Below, piece after piece: positions 56,624 through 63,949 of a stretch of DNA of 64,000 bases (within the stretch, counting starts at the first letter, position 1; every line of letters starts with the position of its first letter). The translations under genes and the position numbers were made by a program. This stretch comes from Longimicrobiales bacterium. Its GTDB lineage: Bacteria > Gemmatimonadota > Gemmatimonadetes > Longimicrobiales > Gaopeijiaceae. Location: the NCBI GenBank assembly GCA_028278645.1, contig JANQDZ010000016.1, positions 1-64,000 on the forward strand, read 5' to 3'. The notes below the pieces were generated by a model, which saw only the letters and a list, made by a program, of their open reading frames with translations, was not told the origin of the DNA and made no database searches.

Positions 56624-57862
56624 GTGACTTCGGCAAGAATCCAAGGGGACGGTAAAGGCTACCTGGAGTTTCTCCTGATCTCCGTCTTCGTCGTCCTGGT
56701 CTCGTCCTGCGTGGGTGGAGACGGAAGTTCGGCTGCTCTGCACGTGGAGTTCGACACCGTTCGTGGCATTCCAGTCACGGTGAATCGTGGCGAGCCGCCT
56801 GGTTGGCCCGTGGACACTCTTCTCTCCTTGGGCGGTTCGCTCGCGACCGAGGAGCCGGAACAGTTTGGGCGGATCGGCTCGATCGTCGCTGACGCAAACG
56901 GAAACCTGTTTGTTCTGGATGTGATTCGCGACGAGGTTATGGTGTTTTCCCCAAAGGGGGAATACCTGCGAACGGTCGGAAGACGAGGGCCCGGGCCGGG
57001 TGAATACCGGGGCCCGGCCCACCTCGGGCTGCTCGGGGACACTTTGGTGGTCTCCGACATGACCGATTACCGACTTTGCCTATTCAAGCTCGACGGTGAG
57101 TCGATTGGCCAGTGGAGTACCTTCCTAGAACTAGGGGGAATCATCCAGACCGGGCTGGAGCAGATCTGGCTGAACACATTCAGATTGAGAGGGTCTGGCT
57201 TCGAGGAGGTGTTCGCCGGACATGGACTCCGCGGGCCGATGGACACGGTGCCGGCCAGACCTGATTCGACCCGAGACTTGATGGAACCGGAGAACAGCGT
57301 CACCTGCAGGTCCCCCGCACGCATCTCAGTGTTTTCAGTGCCTTTTAGGCCGGGGATTGTCCGGATTCCTACTCCCAATGGCGAGATCTTGGAATCGGAT
57401 CCTGTCGGCTACCGTATCGTGTTCACGACGTTGCAGGGCGATACGGCGCGCATCGTCGAGTACCAGACGCCTGATATTCAGGTTTCTGATTCCGATTGGG
57501 ACGAGCAAGAGGAGGAATGGAGGAGGTTTCGTGCTGAGCGTCCAGGTGGAGCGTGCGATTCGCGTCCGACCCGACCAGCGAGAAAGCGGCTCATTGATGA
57601 TGTAGTCTTTGACGATCAGGGCCGGACCTGGATTGAGAGAGTGCAGCTGGACTCGAGTGATGAGGAGCGCTTCGATGTCTTCAACCCCGAAGGTGAGCTC
57701 CTTGGAATGGTCGTCACACCGACACGGGCCTGGTCAGCACGGCCTTTTATCCGTGGCGACCGGATCTATCTGGTCACCGCGGATTCACTCGACGTCCAGT
57801 CCGTCCACGTCCTTCAGTTCTCCCCGGAAACACAGATTCGAGGGCCGGTGGGAGAGACCTGA
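56624..57862 (+). CDS. Cassette 16: 6-bladed beta-propeller lipoprotein
   Basis: A 412-aa protein starting GTG after GGAGGGATC. Lipobox VLVSSC. Motif VGRRGPGPGEY; blade NLFVLDVIRDEVMVFS; C-terminus DSLDVQSVHVLQF. GIPVTVNRGEPPGWPVD resembles the post-leader region of cassette 5. Confidence 0.8.
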   Translation: MTSARIQGDGKGYLEFLLISVFVVLVSSCVGGDGSSAALHVEFDTVRGIPVTVNRGEPPGWPVDTLLSLGGSLATEEPEQFGRIGSIVADANGNLFVLDVIRDEVMVFSPKGEYLRTVGRRGPGPGEYRGPAHLGLLGDTLVVSDMTDYRLCLFKLDGESIGQWSTFLELGGIIQTGLEQIWLNTFRLRGSGFEEVFAGHGLRGPMDTVPARPDSTRDLMEPENSVTCRSPARISVFSVPFRPGIVRIPTPNGEILESDPVGYRIVFTTLQGDTARIVEYQTPDIQVSDSDWDEQEEEWRRFRAERPGGACDSRPTRPARKRLIDDVVFDDQGRTWIERVQLDSSDEERFDVFNPEGELLGMVVTPTRAWSARPFIRGDRIYLVTADSLDVQSVHVLQFSPETQIRGPVGET

Positions 57863-57891
57863 ATGACGAAGCGGGCAGCGGATCTAGTTTC

Positions 57892-58073
57892 TGCTAACAG
57901 CGGTCATGCCGCGCACCCGCTGTCACTCGTGGCCCTAGGCCGGGGAGGTTTTGGAGCGTAGCAGCGTTTGAACAGAAAGGTGGCTCCGGGTCCTTCACCT
58001 GCGGTGACGCTGCTTGCAAGAGGCAAGCGCCGCGGCCCTGGCGAATGCCGGCAGCCCGCAGACGACGTCACGC
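57892..58073 (+). repeat. attC16, end of cassette 16, damaged R' core
   Basis: R'' TGCTAAC; R' GTCACGC (GTC for GTT) with a duplicated GAC just before it. Boundary after G58067, fixed by the pairing of the next cassette. The left flank TCTGCTA pairs with the cassette start. Composite class AB, the longest site (182 nt). Confidence 0.8.
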
Positions 58074-58128
58074 GAAAACCACCAGAGGGGCCGGATTTGG
58101 CAGGTTTGACCGAAGGAGTGGTCCGGTA

Positions 58129-59304
58129 ATGAAAGCAGCGAGAGTATGCTTCCTCTTGGGGGCTGGAGTCCTCACAGGAGGGTGCGACGGGGAGCAGTCC
58201 GACCAATCCCCTCCCTTTGAGAGTAAGTGGGCGGTCTCTGCTCAACCCAGAGTTGTGATCGGCGGCCAGGACGAGCGGCAGGAATACCTTCTCCATGCGG
58301 TGGCAGGTGCGACCCGGCTAACCGATGGGCGCATCGTCGTTGCTGACCAAGGGTCCGGAACGATCTCCTTCTATGACCCCCAGGGAATCCATCTGCTGAC
58401 CGTTGGGGGAAAGGGAGGAGGTCCGGGCGAGTACCAACTCATCATCCAGATTCGGCGGCTTCCGGGCGATACTCTTCTCGTCTTGTCGCGGCAACCAGGT
58501 CTGACCTGGCTTTCCCCCGAAGGCCGCTATCTTCGCTCCGCACGGCTGGCTGTTTCGAGCCTTTTCCGACAGCCCTGTCGGATGACTGAAGAATGGCACC
58601 TCCTGGGGGATGGAAGCGTTCTCTCTGTTCTCGAGGATAACTTTTCAGGAAATCATTGTCCTCCACGCCCTGAGAATCCATGGCGGCAGTCCGGACTCAT
58701 CGCCCGTTCGGTCAGCCTGGACGGTCATTTCGACACCCTCGGTATCTTCCCAGCTACTGAGCGGAATTCCCCCAACTACCGGGCGTATGGCAAACGTCTT
58801 GTGGTTGCCTTCGGACAGGATCGAGTCTATTCCGGTGACACTGGAGCGTCGGAGATCCCCGTTCTGGACTTCGGCGGGGACACCGTCGACATCCTGTCCT
58901 CACCGTTTGAGCCCGTGGCCATCCCTGCAGAAGCGAAACAGGCCGACGTTCGACGTTCCACTCTACCCGACGGCACGGTTCGTAGTTTCAACCGCTATGA
59001 CTACCCTGAGTACTATCCGCTATTCGGTCGGCTCTTGGCTGACGAACTGGGAAACCTCTGGGTGATGGCCTATCCACCGCTCCGGGAACCGATCTCATCT
59101 TGGCGTTTGGAAAGGGTGTATGGGTTCTTCGTTGAGGAAGGGGGGGCTCGTTGGCGTGTTCTAGATCCCAGTGGTAAAACTATCGCGGAGGTCCGTACTC
59201 CTCCGGGGTTCTTTCCCCTTGAAGTCGGGAGAGATGATATCCTCGGAGTTCATAAGGATGAGTTCGATGTGCAATCGGTCCAAATTTATGCTTTGGATCG
59301 ATGA
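58129..59304 (+). CDS. Cassette 17: 6-bladed beta-propeller lipoprotein
   Basis: A 391-aa protein. Leader MKAARVCFLLGAGVLTGGC with lipobox Cys 19. Motif VGGKGGGPGEY; blade TRLTDGRIVVADQGSGTISF; C-terminus DEFDVQSVQIYAL. ATG 58129 follows GAAGGAG. Confidence 0.8.
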   Translation: MKAARVCFLLGAGVLTGGCDGEQSDQSPPFESKWAVSAQPRVVIGGQDERQEYLLHAVAGATRLTDGRIVVADQGSGTISFYDPQGIHLLTVGGKGGGPGEYQLIIQIRRLPGDTLLVLSRQPGLTWLSPEGRYLRSARLAVSSLFRQPCRMTEEWHLLGDGSVLSVLEDNFSGNHCPPRPENPWRQSGLIARSVSLDGHFDTLGIFPATERNSPNYRAYGKRLVVAFGQDRVYSGDTGASEIPVLDFGGDTVDILSSPFEPVAIPAEAKQADVRRSTLPDGTVRSFNRYDYPEYYPLFGRLLADELGNLWVMAYPPLREPISSWRLERVYGFFVEEGGARWRVLDPSGKTIAEVRTPPGFFPLEVGRDDILGVHKDEFDVQSVQIYALDR

Positions 59305-59340
59305 GGAGGGCCTCGGACGACGGATCGGATTGCGGTTTTC

Positions 59341-59519
59341 GCGTAACAGCGGGCCTGCAGCGCCCTCACTTCGCCCGTGGCCCTTCGCTGGTGACGGTTC
59401 GTGTGGGAGAGGCATCATACAGGTGACGGCTCCGGGTCCTTCACCTGCGGTCACGCCGCTTGCAGGAGGTAAGCGTCGCGCCCTCTTTCGCGAGTGTCGG
59501 CAGCCCGCAGACGTTATGT
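59341..59519 (+). repeat. attC17, end of cassette 17
   Basis: R'' GCGTAAC, R' GTTATGT, cut after G59513. The left flank GGTTTTCGCGT is the exact reverse complement of the cassette start at 58068. Composite class AB. Confidence 0.9.
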
Positions 59520-59569
59520 GAGATGGCCTCGCCGTTTCTCGTGAACGCAGCCAATCGGAGACGCCACAA

Positions 59570-60067
59570 ATGGGGGAGATCAATACTGTGAGAACCATGA
59601 CAATCGACTTCGAGTTCTTTAAGAAGGACAACTGGTCGGATGACGAGGTCCGGAATGTCAAGTTAGCGATAGGGTTCGTGCAGAAGCTCATGAATGACCA
59701 TGAGTTCGACCTGGTCCTGGAGGAGTTCGGCAATCCGTCCTACCGTCAGCACAACAGGAGCATCCCGGATGGCATGGAAGCGCTGGTCAACTACGTAAAG
59801 AACTTCACGAAGAGATTCCCGGATTACGTGTACGACGTTAAGCGCATCCACGCCGATGGCGATTTCGTCATCTTCCACTCACACATAACGACGAACACGA
59901 AGGATCGAGGCAATGATCGAAGGGGAATCAACGTGTTCGATACGTGGAGAATCGTCGATGGGCAGATTGTGGAGCACTGGGACTCACTTCAACCCATGAA
60001 CGGCTTTATGCGCTTCTTCTTCTGGATAACCGGTGGCAAGATCGCGAATACGAACGGTGTCTACTAG
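59570..60067 (+). CDS. Cassette 18: SnoaL-like / NTF2-fold protein
   Basis: A 165-aa protein without signal peptide. VKLAIGFVQKLMNDHEFDLVL, YRQHNRSIPDGMEALVNYV, FVIFHSHITT and FDTWRIVDGQIVEHWDSLQP match SnoaL-like, NTF2-fold proteins. Members include polyketide cyclases, isomerases and many uncharacterised enzymes; the substrate is unknown. GTG 59588 after GGGGGAG is an alternative start. Confidence 0.82.
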   Translation: MGEINTVRTMTIDFEFFKKDNWSDDEVRNVKLAIGFVQKLMNDHEFDLVLEEFGNPSYRQHNRSIPDGMEALVNYVKNFTKRFPDYVYDVKRIHADGDFVIFHSHITTNTKDRGNDRRGINVFDTWRIVDGQIVEHWDSLQPMNGFMRFFFWITGGKIANTNGVY

Positions 60068-60106
60068 CTGGATTCGGAGGTTCGACCCTGCAGGTGGACA
60101 CACGTC

Positions 60107-60196
60107 ACATTACTAGAAGGCTGCCGCCTTCACTCGTTTCACTCGCTCCGGAGAGCGCGGCAGGGAGGCCGCGCCGGCAACCTCTAAACGTTATCG
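60107..60196 (+). repeat. attC18, end of cassette 18, second attC family
   Basis: R'' ACATTAC (TAC for AAC), R' GTTATCG, cut after G60190. Only 90 nt with different arms (GGCTGCCG / CGGCAACC) and AAACGTTA before the cut. TCACAT pairs with the cassette start. Confidence 0.78.
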
Positions 60197-60256
60197 GGCA
60201 GCGCACGGGTGGACGGCCGAGAGAAGAACCGCCAGCCTGAGTGAGGGAAAGGTCAG

Positions 60257-61519
60257 ATGAGGCAACCGAAGCAGTTGCTGTTTAGGCTCCCTCTTGTTTG
60301 TGCCTTCTACATTGTCACGTCCTGTCAGCCTTCGGAACAGGCTGACCTTGGCACCGGGCCGACCGTGCGAGACAGCTCAGGTGTTCGAATCGTGGAGTTA
60401 CCCGGGGCTCTTCTCAGTGACCTTCCGAGCTGGTCCATCGCTGAACAGCCGGACCTAGCGATTGGTCTGGTGGAAGGACCGGAGCCGTATCTCTTTGGCC
60501 GGATCGCCGATGCTGCAAAGCTCGAGTCAGGCCAGTTGGTTGTTCTCGACGGCCAAGCCCGAGTCATCCGTGTTTTCGATGGCGAGGGATTGTTCCTTTC
60601 GGAAATGAGTGGGTACGGAGAAGGTCCCGCCGAACTCCAGGATCCAACGGTCTTCAGGACGGTGGGCGACACCGCCATTGCTTTGTATGATCGTCTCCTT
60701 CGCAAGATCGCGGTCTTCAACGTGAACGAGGGGTTTGTCGAGACCGAGAAAGTCATGCTGGAGGGGTGCCCTCCCCATGATCCGAGGATTCCTCTTCCCT
60801 CCTGCTACGTATCGGGACTTCTCAATGACCTGACGAGGGTAGTAACGGGCTTCGGCCCCCGGTCGCCGTCATTGAACACGCAACCCGGCGAGACCGCTAC
60901 GTCTGGCCGGCGAGTGAGGTCCTTTGGCCTCGCCGACGGCAATTCCGTGACGACCCTCGACACAGTCCTCTCCGAAACGACCACGTACGTCCACGACTCA
61001 AAATGGCTTTGGTTCATATCAACCGCCTTCGACTGGTCGGGAGGGTTCGTTGCTGGCAAAGACCGTGTCGTGGTGGCGACCAACAGCACTTTCGAGTACA
61101 GAGTCTGGTTGGGGGACGGGCGCCTGGGATCGATCGTTCGGGTGGATACGACTGCGAGCCAACTGCGCTCTTCACACCTCGACCCGATCCGAGCCTGGGC
61201 CGCATCCGGGGAATCGCCCTACGACCCGAGCCGGTACCTGGCCGAGGCCCCGTTCCCGGACACCATACCGTTTTTCGGTGAGGTTTTGGTTGATGAGGTT
61301 GGGCGGGTTTGGCTGGCCGAGTATGGACCCGACGTTGAGCTCCTTCCCAGGGAGTTTTGGGATTGGACGGTTTTCGCGGCGGATGGCCTGCCTCAGGCCC
61401 GAATTCGGACCCGTAGCCCGAGCGACCTTCTGGAGATCGGTGAGGACTACGTTCTCATGCGGCTCGTTGATGACCTCGGGGTCCACACCTTGGGCCTCTT
61501 CGATCTCCTCAGGGGCTAA
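60257..61519 (+). CDS. Cassette 19: 6-bladed beta-propeller lipoprotein
   Basis: A 420-aa protein. Leader ends in lipobox IVTSC. Mature start RDSSGVRIVEL parallels cassettes 7 and 12. The family motif is degenerate (MSGYGEGPAEL), and the C-terminus is DDLGVHTLGLFDL. Blades such as SGQLVVLDGQARVIRVFDG are clear. GGAAAGGTC before ATG. Confidence 0.78.
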   Translation: MRQPKQLLFRLPLVCAFYIVTSCQPSEQADLGTGPTVRDSSGVRIVELPGALLSDLPSWSIAEQPDLAIGLVEGPEPYLFGRIADAAKLESGQLVVLDGQARVIRVFDGEGLFLSEMSGYGEGPAELQDPTVFRTVGDTAIALYDRLLRKIAVFNVNEGFVETEKVMLEGCPPHDPRIPLPSCYVSGLLNDLTRVVTGFGPRSPSLNTQPGETATSGRRVRSFGLADGNSVTTLDTVLSETTTYVHDSKWLWFISTAFDWSGGFVAGKDRVVVATNSTFEYRVWLGDGRLGSIVRVDTTASQLRSSHLDPIRAWAASGESPYDPSRYLAEAPFPDTIPFFGEVLVDEVGRVWLAEYGPDVELLPREFWDWTVFAADGLPQARIRTRSPSDLLEIGEDYVLMRLVDDLGVHTLGLFDLLRG

Positions 61520-61640
61520 GGGGAGCGTTCAGAGTCGACGGAGGGACGTTCGGACAGATCGACGACATATGGGCTCCGGACCTCTTCGGCAGGCCGTCGT
61601 GCACTACTGAAGTGGACGGTCGTGCAAATGGACCACGCCG

Positions 61641-61732
61641 CCCGAACACAAAAGGGTTGCCGCCTTCGCTCGAGCAGCTCGCTTCGGAGAGTGCAGCGCG
61701 GAGGCCGTGCCGGCACCCCCAGAACGTTCGCT
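61641..61732 (+). repeat. attC19, end of cassette 19, second attC family
   Basis: R'' CCCGAAC, R' GTTCGCT, cut after G61726. 92 nt, arms GGGTTGCCG / CGGCACCCC, as attC18. The left flank GCCCGA pairs with the cassette start. Confidence 0.8.
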
Positions 61733-62019
61733 GAACAACCTTCCCCAGGTCTCGGAGGCCTGATGGAAATGAGATGATACGTTGACCTCTACCGTCTCAC
61801 CGATGACATCCGGTCCTAAGGTCCCGCCGACCGAGAAGACGGCAGGTCAGCTAACAGCGGGCTCATGCCGCACACTCGCTATTGCTCGTGGCCCTTCGGC
61901 GGGTGTGTTCGTAGGTTAGCAGCGGATCTCAGTGCGGCTACGGATCATTCACCCGCGGTCACGCCGCCTGCTTTTGGCAAACGCCGCGTCCTTCGCGAGG
62001 TCCGGCAGCTCGCGAGGTG
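61727..62019 (+). other. Cassette 20: no convincing gene
   Basis: A 293-bp cassette, of which 177 is attC. The 122 bases before the attC hold no clear gene; a 38-codon frame from ATG 61803 would run through the attC. GATGATACGTTGACC at 61773-61787 has a TTGACC that could be a -35. It may be a gene-less cassette, a decayed one, or carry a promoter or small RNA. Confidence 0.6.
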
Positions 62020-62025
62020 TTAGGC
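61849..62025 (+). repeat. attC20, end of cassette 20
   Basis: R'' AGCTAAC, R' GTTAGGC, cut after G62019. The left flank GTCAGC pairs with the cassette start. Composite class AB; the right arm reads GGCAGCTCGCGAGGTGTTA. Confidence 0.85.
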
Positions 62026-62089
62026 GGCCAGGTGGAGGATTCAAGATACGAAATTCAGAGCGTAATACTTAAGGAGGAGGTCACCGCTG

Positions 62090-62590
62090 ATGGTGATACG
62101 TGGATACAAATCGTCTGATCTTGAAGCGTGCAGAAACCTCTGGGCGGAGATGACTCAGCGCCACCGAGAGATCTACGACGATTCAAGCATCGGGGGCGAT
62201 GATCCAGGATTGGAGTTCGACGGCCATCTATCCCAGGTTGGTCCGGCCTTAATCTGGGTAGCAGAAGCCGATCAAGAAGTTGTCGGATTCGTGTCCCTAA
62301 TCCATAAAGGGGAGGAAGCTGAGATTGAGCCAATCGTCGTCAGATCCGACGTTCGCGGCGGTGGGATTGGCTATCAGCTAGTTGATCACGCCGTGGACGA
62401 AGCCGGAAAGCTCGGTGTGCTTTGCCTTAGCGTAAATCCTGTCGCCAGGAACGAGGCGGCAATCTCGTTTTTCTACGACGCCGGGTTTCGCAAAATGGGA
62501 CACATTCAGCTCTTTAAATGGCTTGGGGATTCCTTTCCTGGCCAATGGAAAGAGGGCCTCGAGATGTATGGCAAGAGCTTCGAATATTGA
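62090..62590 (+). CDS. Cassette 21: GNAT-family acetyltransferase
   Basis: A 166-aa protein. ALIWVAEADQEVVGFVSLIH, IEPIVVRSDVRGGGIGYQLV (acetyl-CoA motif A, RGGGIG) and ARNEAAISFFYDAGF are the GNAT signature. The substrate is not predictable; GNAT cassettes in clinical integrons include drug-modifying enzymes, but nothing here points to one. AAGGAGGAGG before ATG. Confidence 0.9.
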   Translation: MVIRGYKSSDLEACRNLWAEMTQRHREIYDDSSIGGDDPGLEFDGHLSQVGPALIWVAEADQEVVGFVSLIHKGEEAEIEPIVVRSDVRGGGIGYQLVDHAVDEAGKLGVLCLSVNPVARNEAAISFFYDAGFRKMGHIQLFKWLGDSFPGQWKEGLEMYGKSFEY

Positions 62591-62637
62591 CCGGGACGGT
62601 CTTACCGTGGGTGACCGCCCAAGACACCTGGCCGACA

Positions 62638-62767
62638 GCATAACAGCGGGTTTGCTGCGGTTCGCCTTTGGCTCGCGCCTTACGGGCCATTCACCTGCGG
62701 TCACGTCGTTTGTATGAGGTAAACGGCGCGCCCTCGGCGACTGCCGGCAGCCCGCGAGGCGTTATGA
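62638..62767 (+). repeat. attC21, end of cassette 21
   Basis: R'' GCATAAC, R' GTTATGA, cut after G62761. The left flank has CACCTGGCCG complementary to the cassette start, but six extra bases separate it from TAAC. Class B. Confidence 0.85.
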
Positions 62768-62803
62768 GAATGGTCTTAGAACACTTCACCGAGGGAGTAG
62801 GCT

Positions 62804-63706
62804 GTGGAGAATAGAGGGAAGAAGGACCAATCCGGTGAAATGCCGTTCTTGGATCATCTGGAAGAACTTCGGTGGCGCATCATTTGGTCGCTGGTTGCGA
62901 TCGTCGGCGGGTTTGGGGTTGGTATCTGGTTGGTCATTCAATTCGGCATCATCGACCTCCTCAATGCTCCACTCTACTCTGCCCTCGCCGCCGCCAAAGA
63001 GGTGAACCCTGACTTCGGCTTTGGCTTGGCTTCTGACCGACTCTTCTTCTCCAACCTGACCGAACCTTTCTTCTTCGTCCTGAAGCTGGGGCTCCTGACC
63101 GGGCTCGTCCTTTCTTCTCCTGTGATCGGGTATCAGGCCTGGGCTTTCCTCTCTCCTGCTCTCGAACCGAAAGAGCGACGGGTTATCATCCCCAGCCTTT
63201 CGTTCGGCGTGATCCTGTTCTTTCTGGGCGCTTGCTTCGCCTACTTCCTGGCCCTGCCCGGAACCGTCCGGTTCCTACTTCTGTTCGGTGCGGAGTGGTT
63301 CAGCCCCATGATCACGGGCGGGCCCTATTTGGCTCTGACGATCCGCCTTCTGTTCGCTTTTGGTTTGGTGTTCGAACTCCCCATCGTAGTGTTAATCCTC
63401 TCCGTACTGGGCCTGGTGACCCCGGAATTCCTGCGAGAGAAGAGACGTCACGCCATCGTCGGGATCACGATCCTGGCGAGTGTGCTGACCCCCACCGACG
63501 TGGTGACGATCACCCTCATGCTGATGGTGCCGCTGATAGTGCTCTACGAAATCAGCATCGCTCTGTCCGCGGTCGTAACGCGGCGGCGGAAAGAAAGCTC
63601 AGGAAAAGACGTGGAAGGAATGGACCAATCGGTGCCGGTGGTTCTCGCCTTCTTGATACCTGTTGCACGCTGGCGTGCGCGGGCCATCGCCAGCCCCGGT
63701 GGCTAG
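62804..63706 (+). CDS. tatC: Cassette 22: Sec-independent translocase subunit TatC
   Basis: A 300-residue protein. MPFLDHLEELRWRI at the N-terminus, FFFVLKLGLLTGLVLSSPV, QAWAFLSPALEPKERR and FGLVFELPIVVLIL, with six membrane segments, identify TatC, the core receptor that exports folded twin-arginine proteins. GTG start after GAGGGAGTAGGCT. The C-terminal ~35 residues are a tail. It lies between attC21 and attC22 and its cassette ends pair, so it is a true cassette, an unusual cargo for a housekeeping gene. No tatA/B is adjacent. Confidence 0.93.
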   Translation: MENRGKKDQSGEMPFLDHLEELRWRIIWSLVAIVGGFGVGIWLVIQFGIIDLLNAPLYSALAAAKEVNPDFGFGLASDRLFFSNLTEPFFFVLKLGLLTGLVLSSPVIGYQAWAFLSPALEPKERRVIIPSLSFGVILFFLGACFAYFLALPGTVRFLLLFGAEWFSPMITGGPYLALTIRLLFAFGLVFELPIVVLILSVLGLVTPEFLREKRRHAIVGITILASVLTPTDVVTITLMLMVPLIVLYEISIALSAVVTRRRKESSGKDVEGMDQSVPVVLAFLIPVARWRARAIASPGG

Positions 63707-63771
63707 TGGGCATGATCCTCACACGATCACCCGAGTATGGCTATCGGATAGGCCAAGGGGATACGCCATTC

Positions 63772-63949
63772 TTCTAACCGCGGGCCGTACCCCGCGCTCG
63801 TTTCACTCGCGGTCCTTCGCCGGTGACGGTTCATGTGGGAGAAGCATCATACAGGTGGCGGCTCCGGGTCCTTCACCTGCGGTCACGCCGTTTGCTTCGG
63901 CAAACGTCGCGCCTTTCGGCGAATGTCGGCAGCGCGCGAGGCGTAAGCC
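63772..63949 (+). repeat. attC22, end of cassette 22, damaged R' core
   Basis: R'' TTCTAAC; R' GTAAGCC (GTA for GTT). Boundary after G63943. The left flank CCATTCT pairs with the cassette start. Composite class AB; the right arm has GGCAGCGCGC. Cassette 23 starts at 63944 with no gene before the edge. Confidence 0.82.

Noticed and set aside
39725-61519. Propeller genes as a simple tandem duplication array
   Set aside because: They are interrupted by unrelated genes, each has its own attC and distinct cassette ends, and the proteins are too divergent by eye for recent tandem copies.
62090-62590. GNAT cassette as an aminoglycoside resistance gene
   Set aside because: Only generic GNAT motifs are visible; nothing specific to aminoglycoside acetyltransferases.
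40965-63949. Repeats considered as CRISPR, REP/BIME elements or insertion-sequence ends
   Set aside because: Units are too long and variable for CRISPR, spacing is gene-length, orientation is uniform, and cassette-specific end pairing with AAC/GTT boxes fits attC only.
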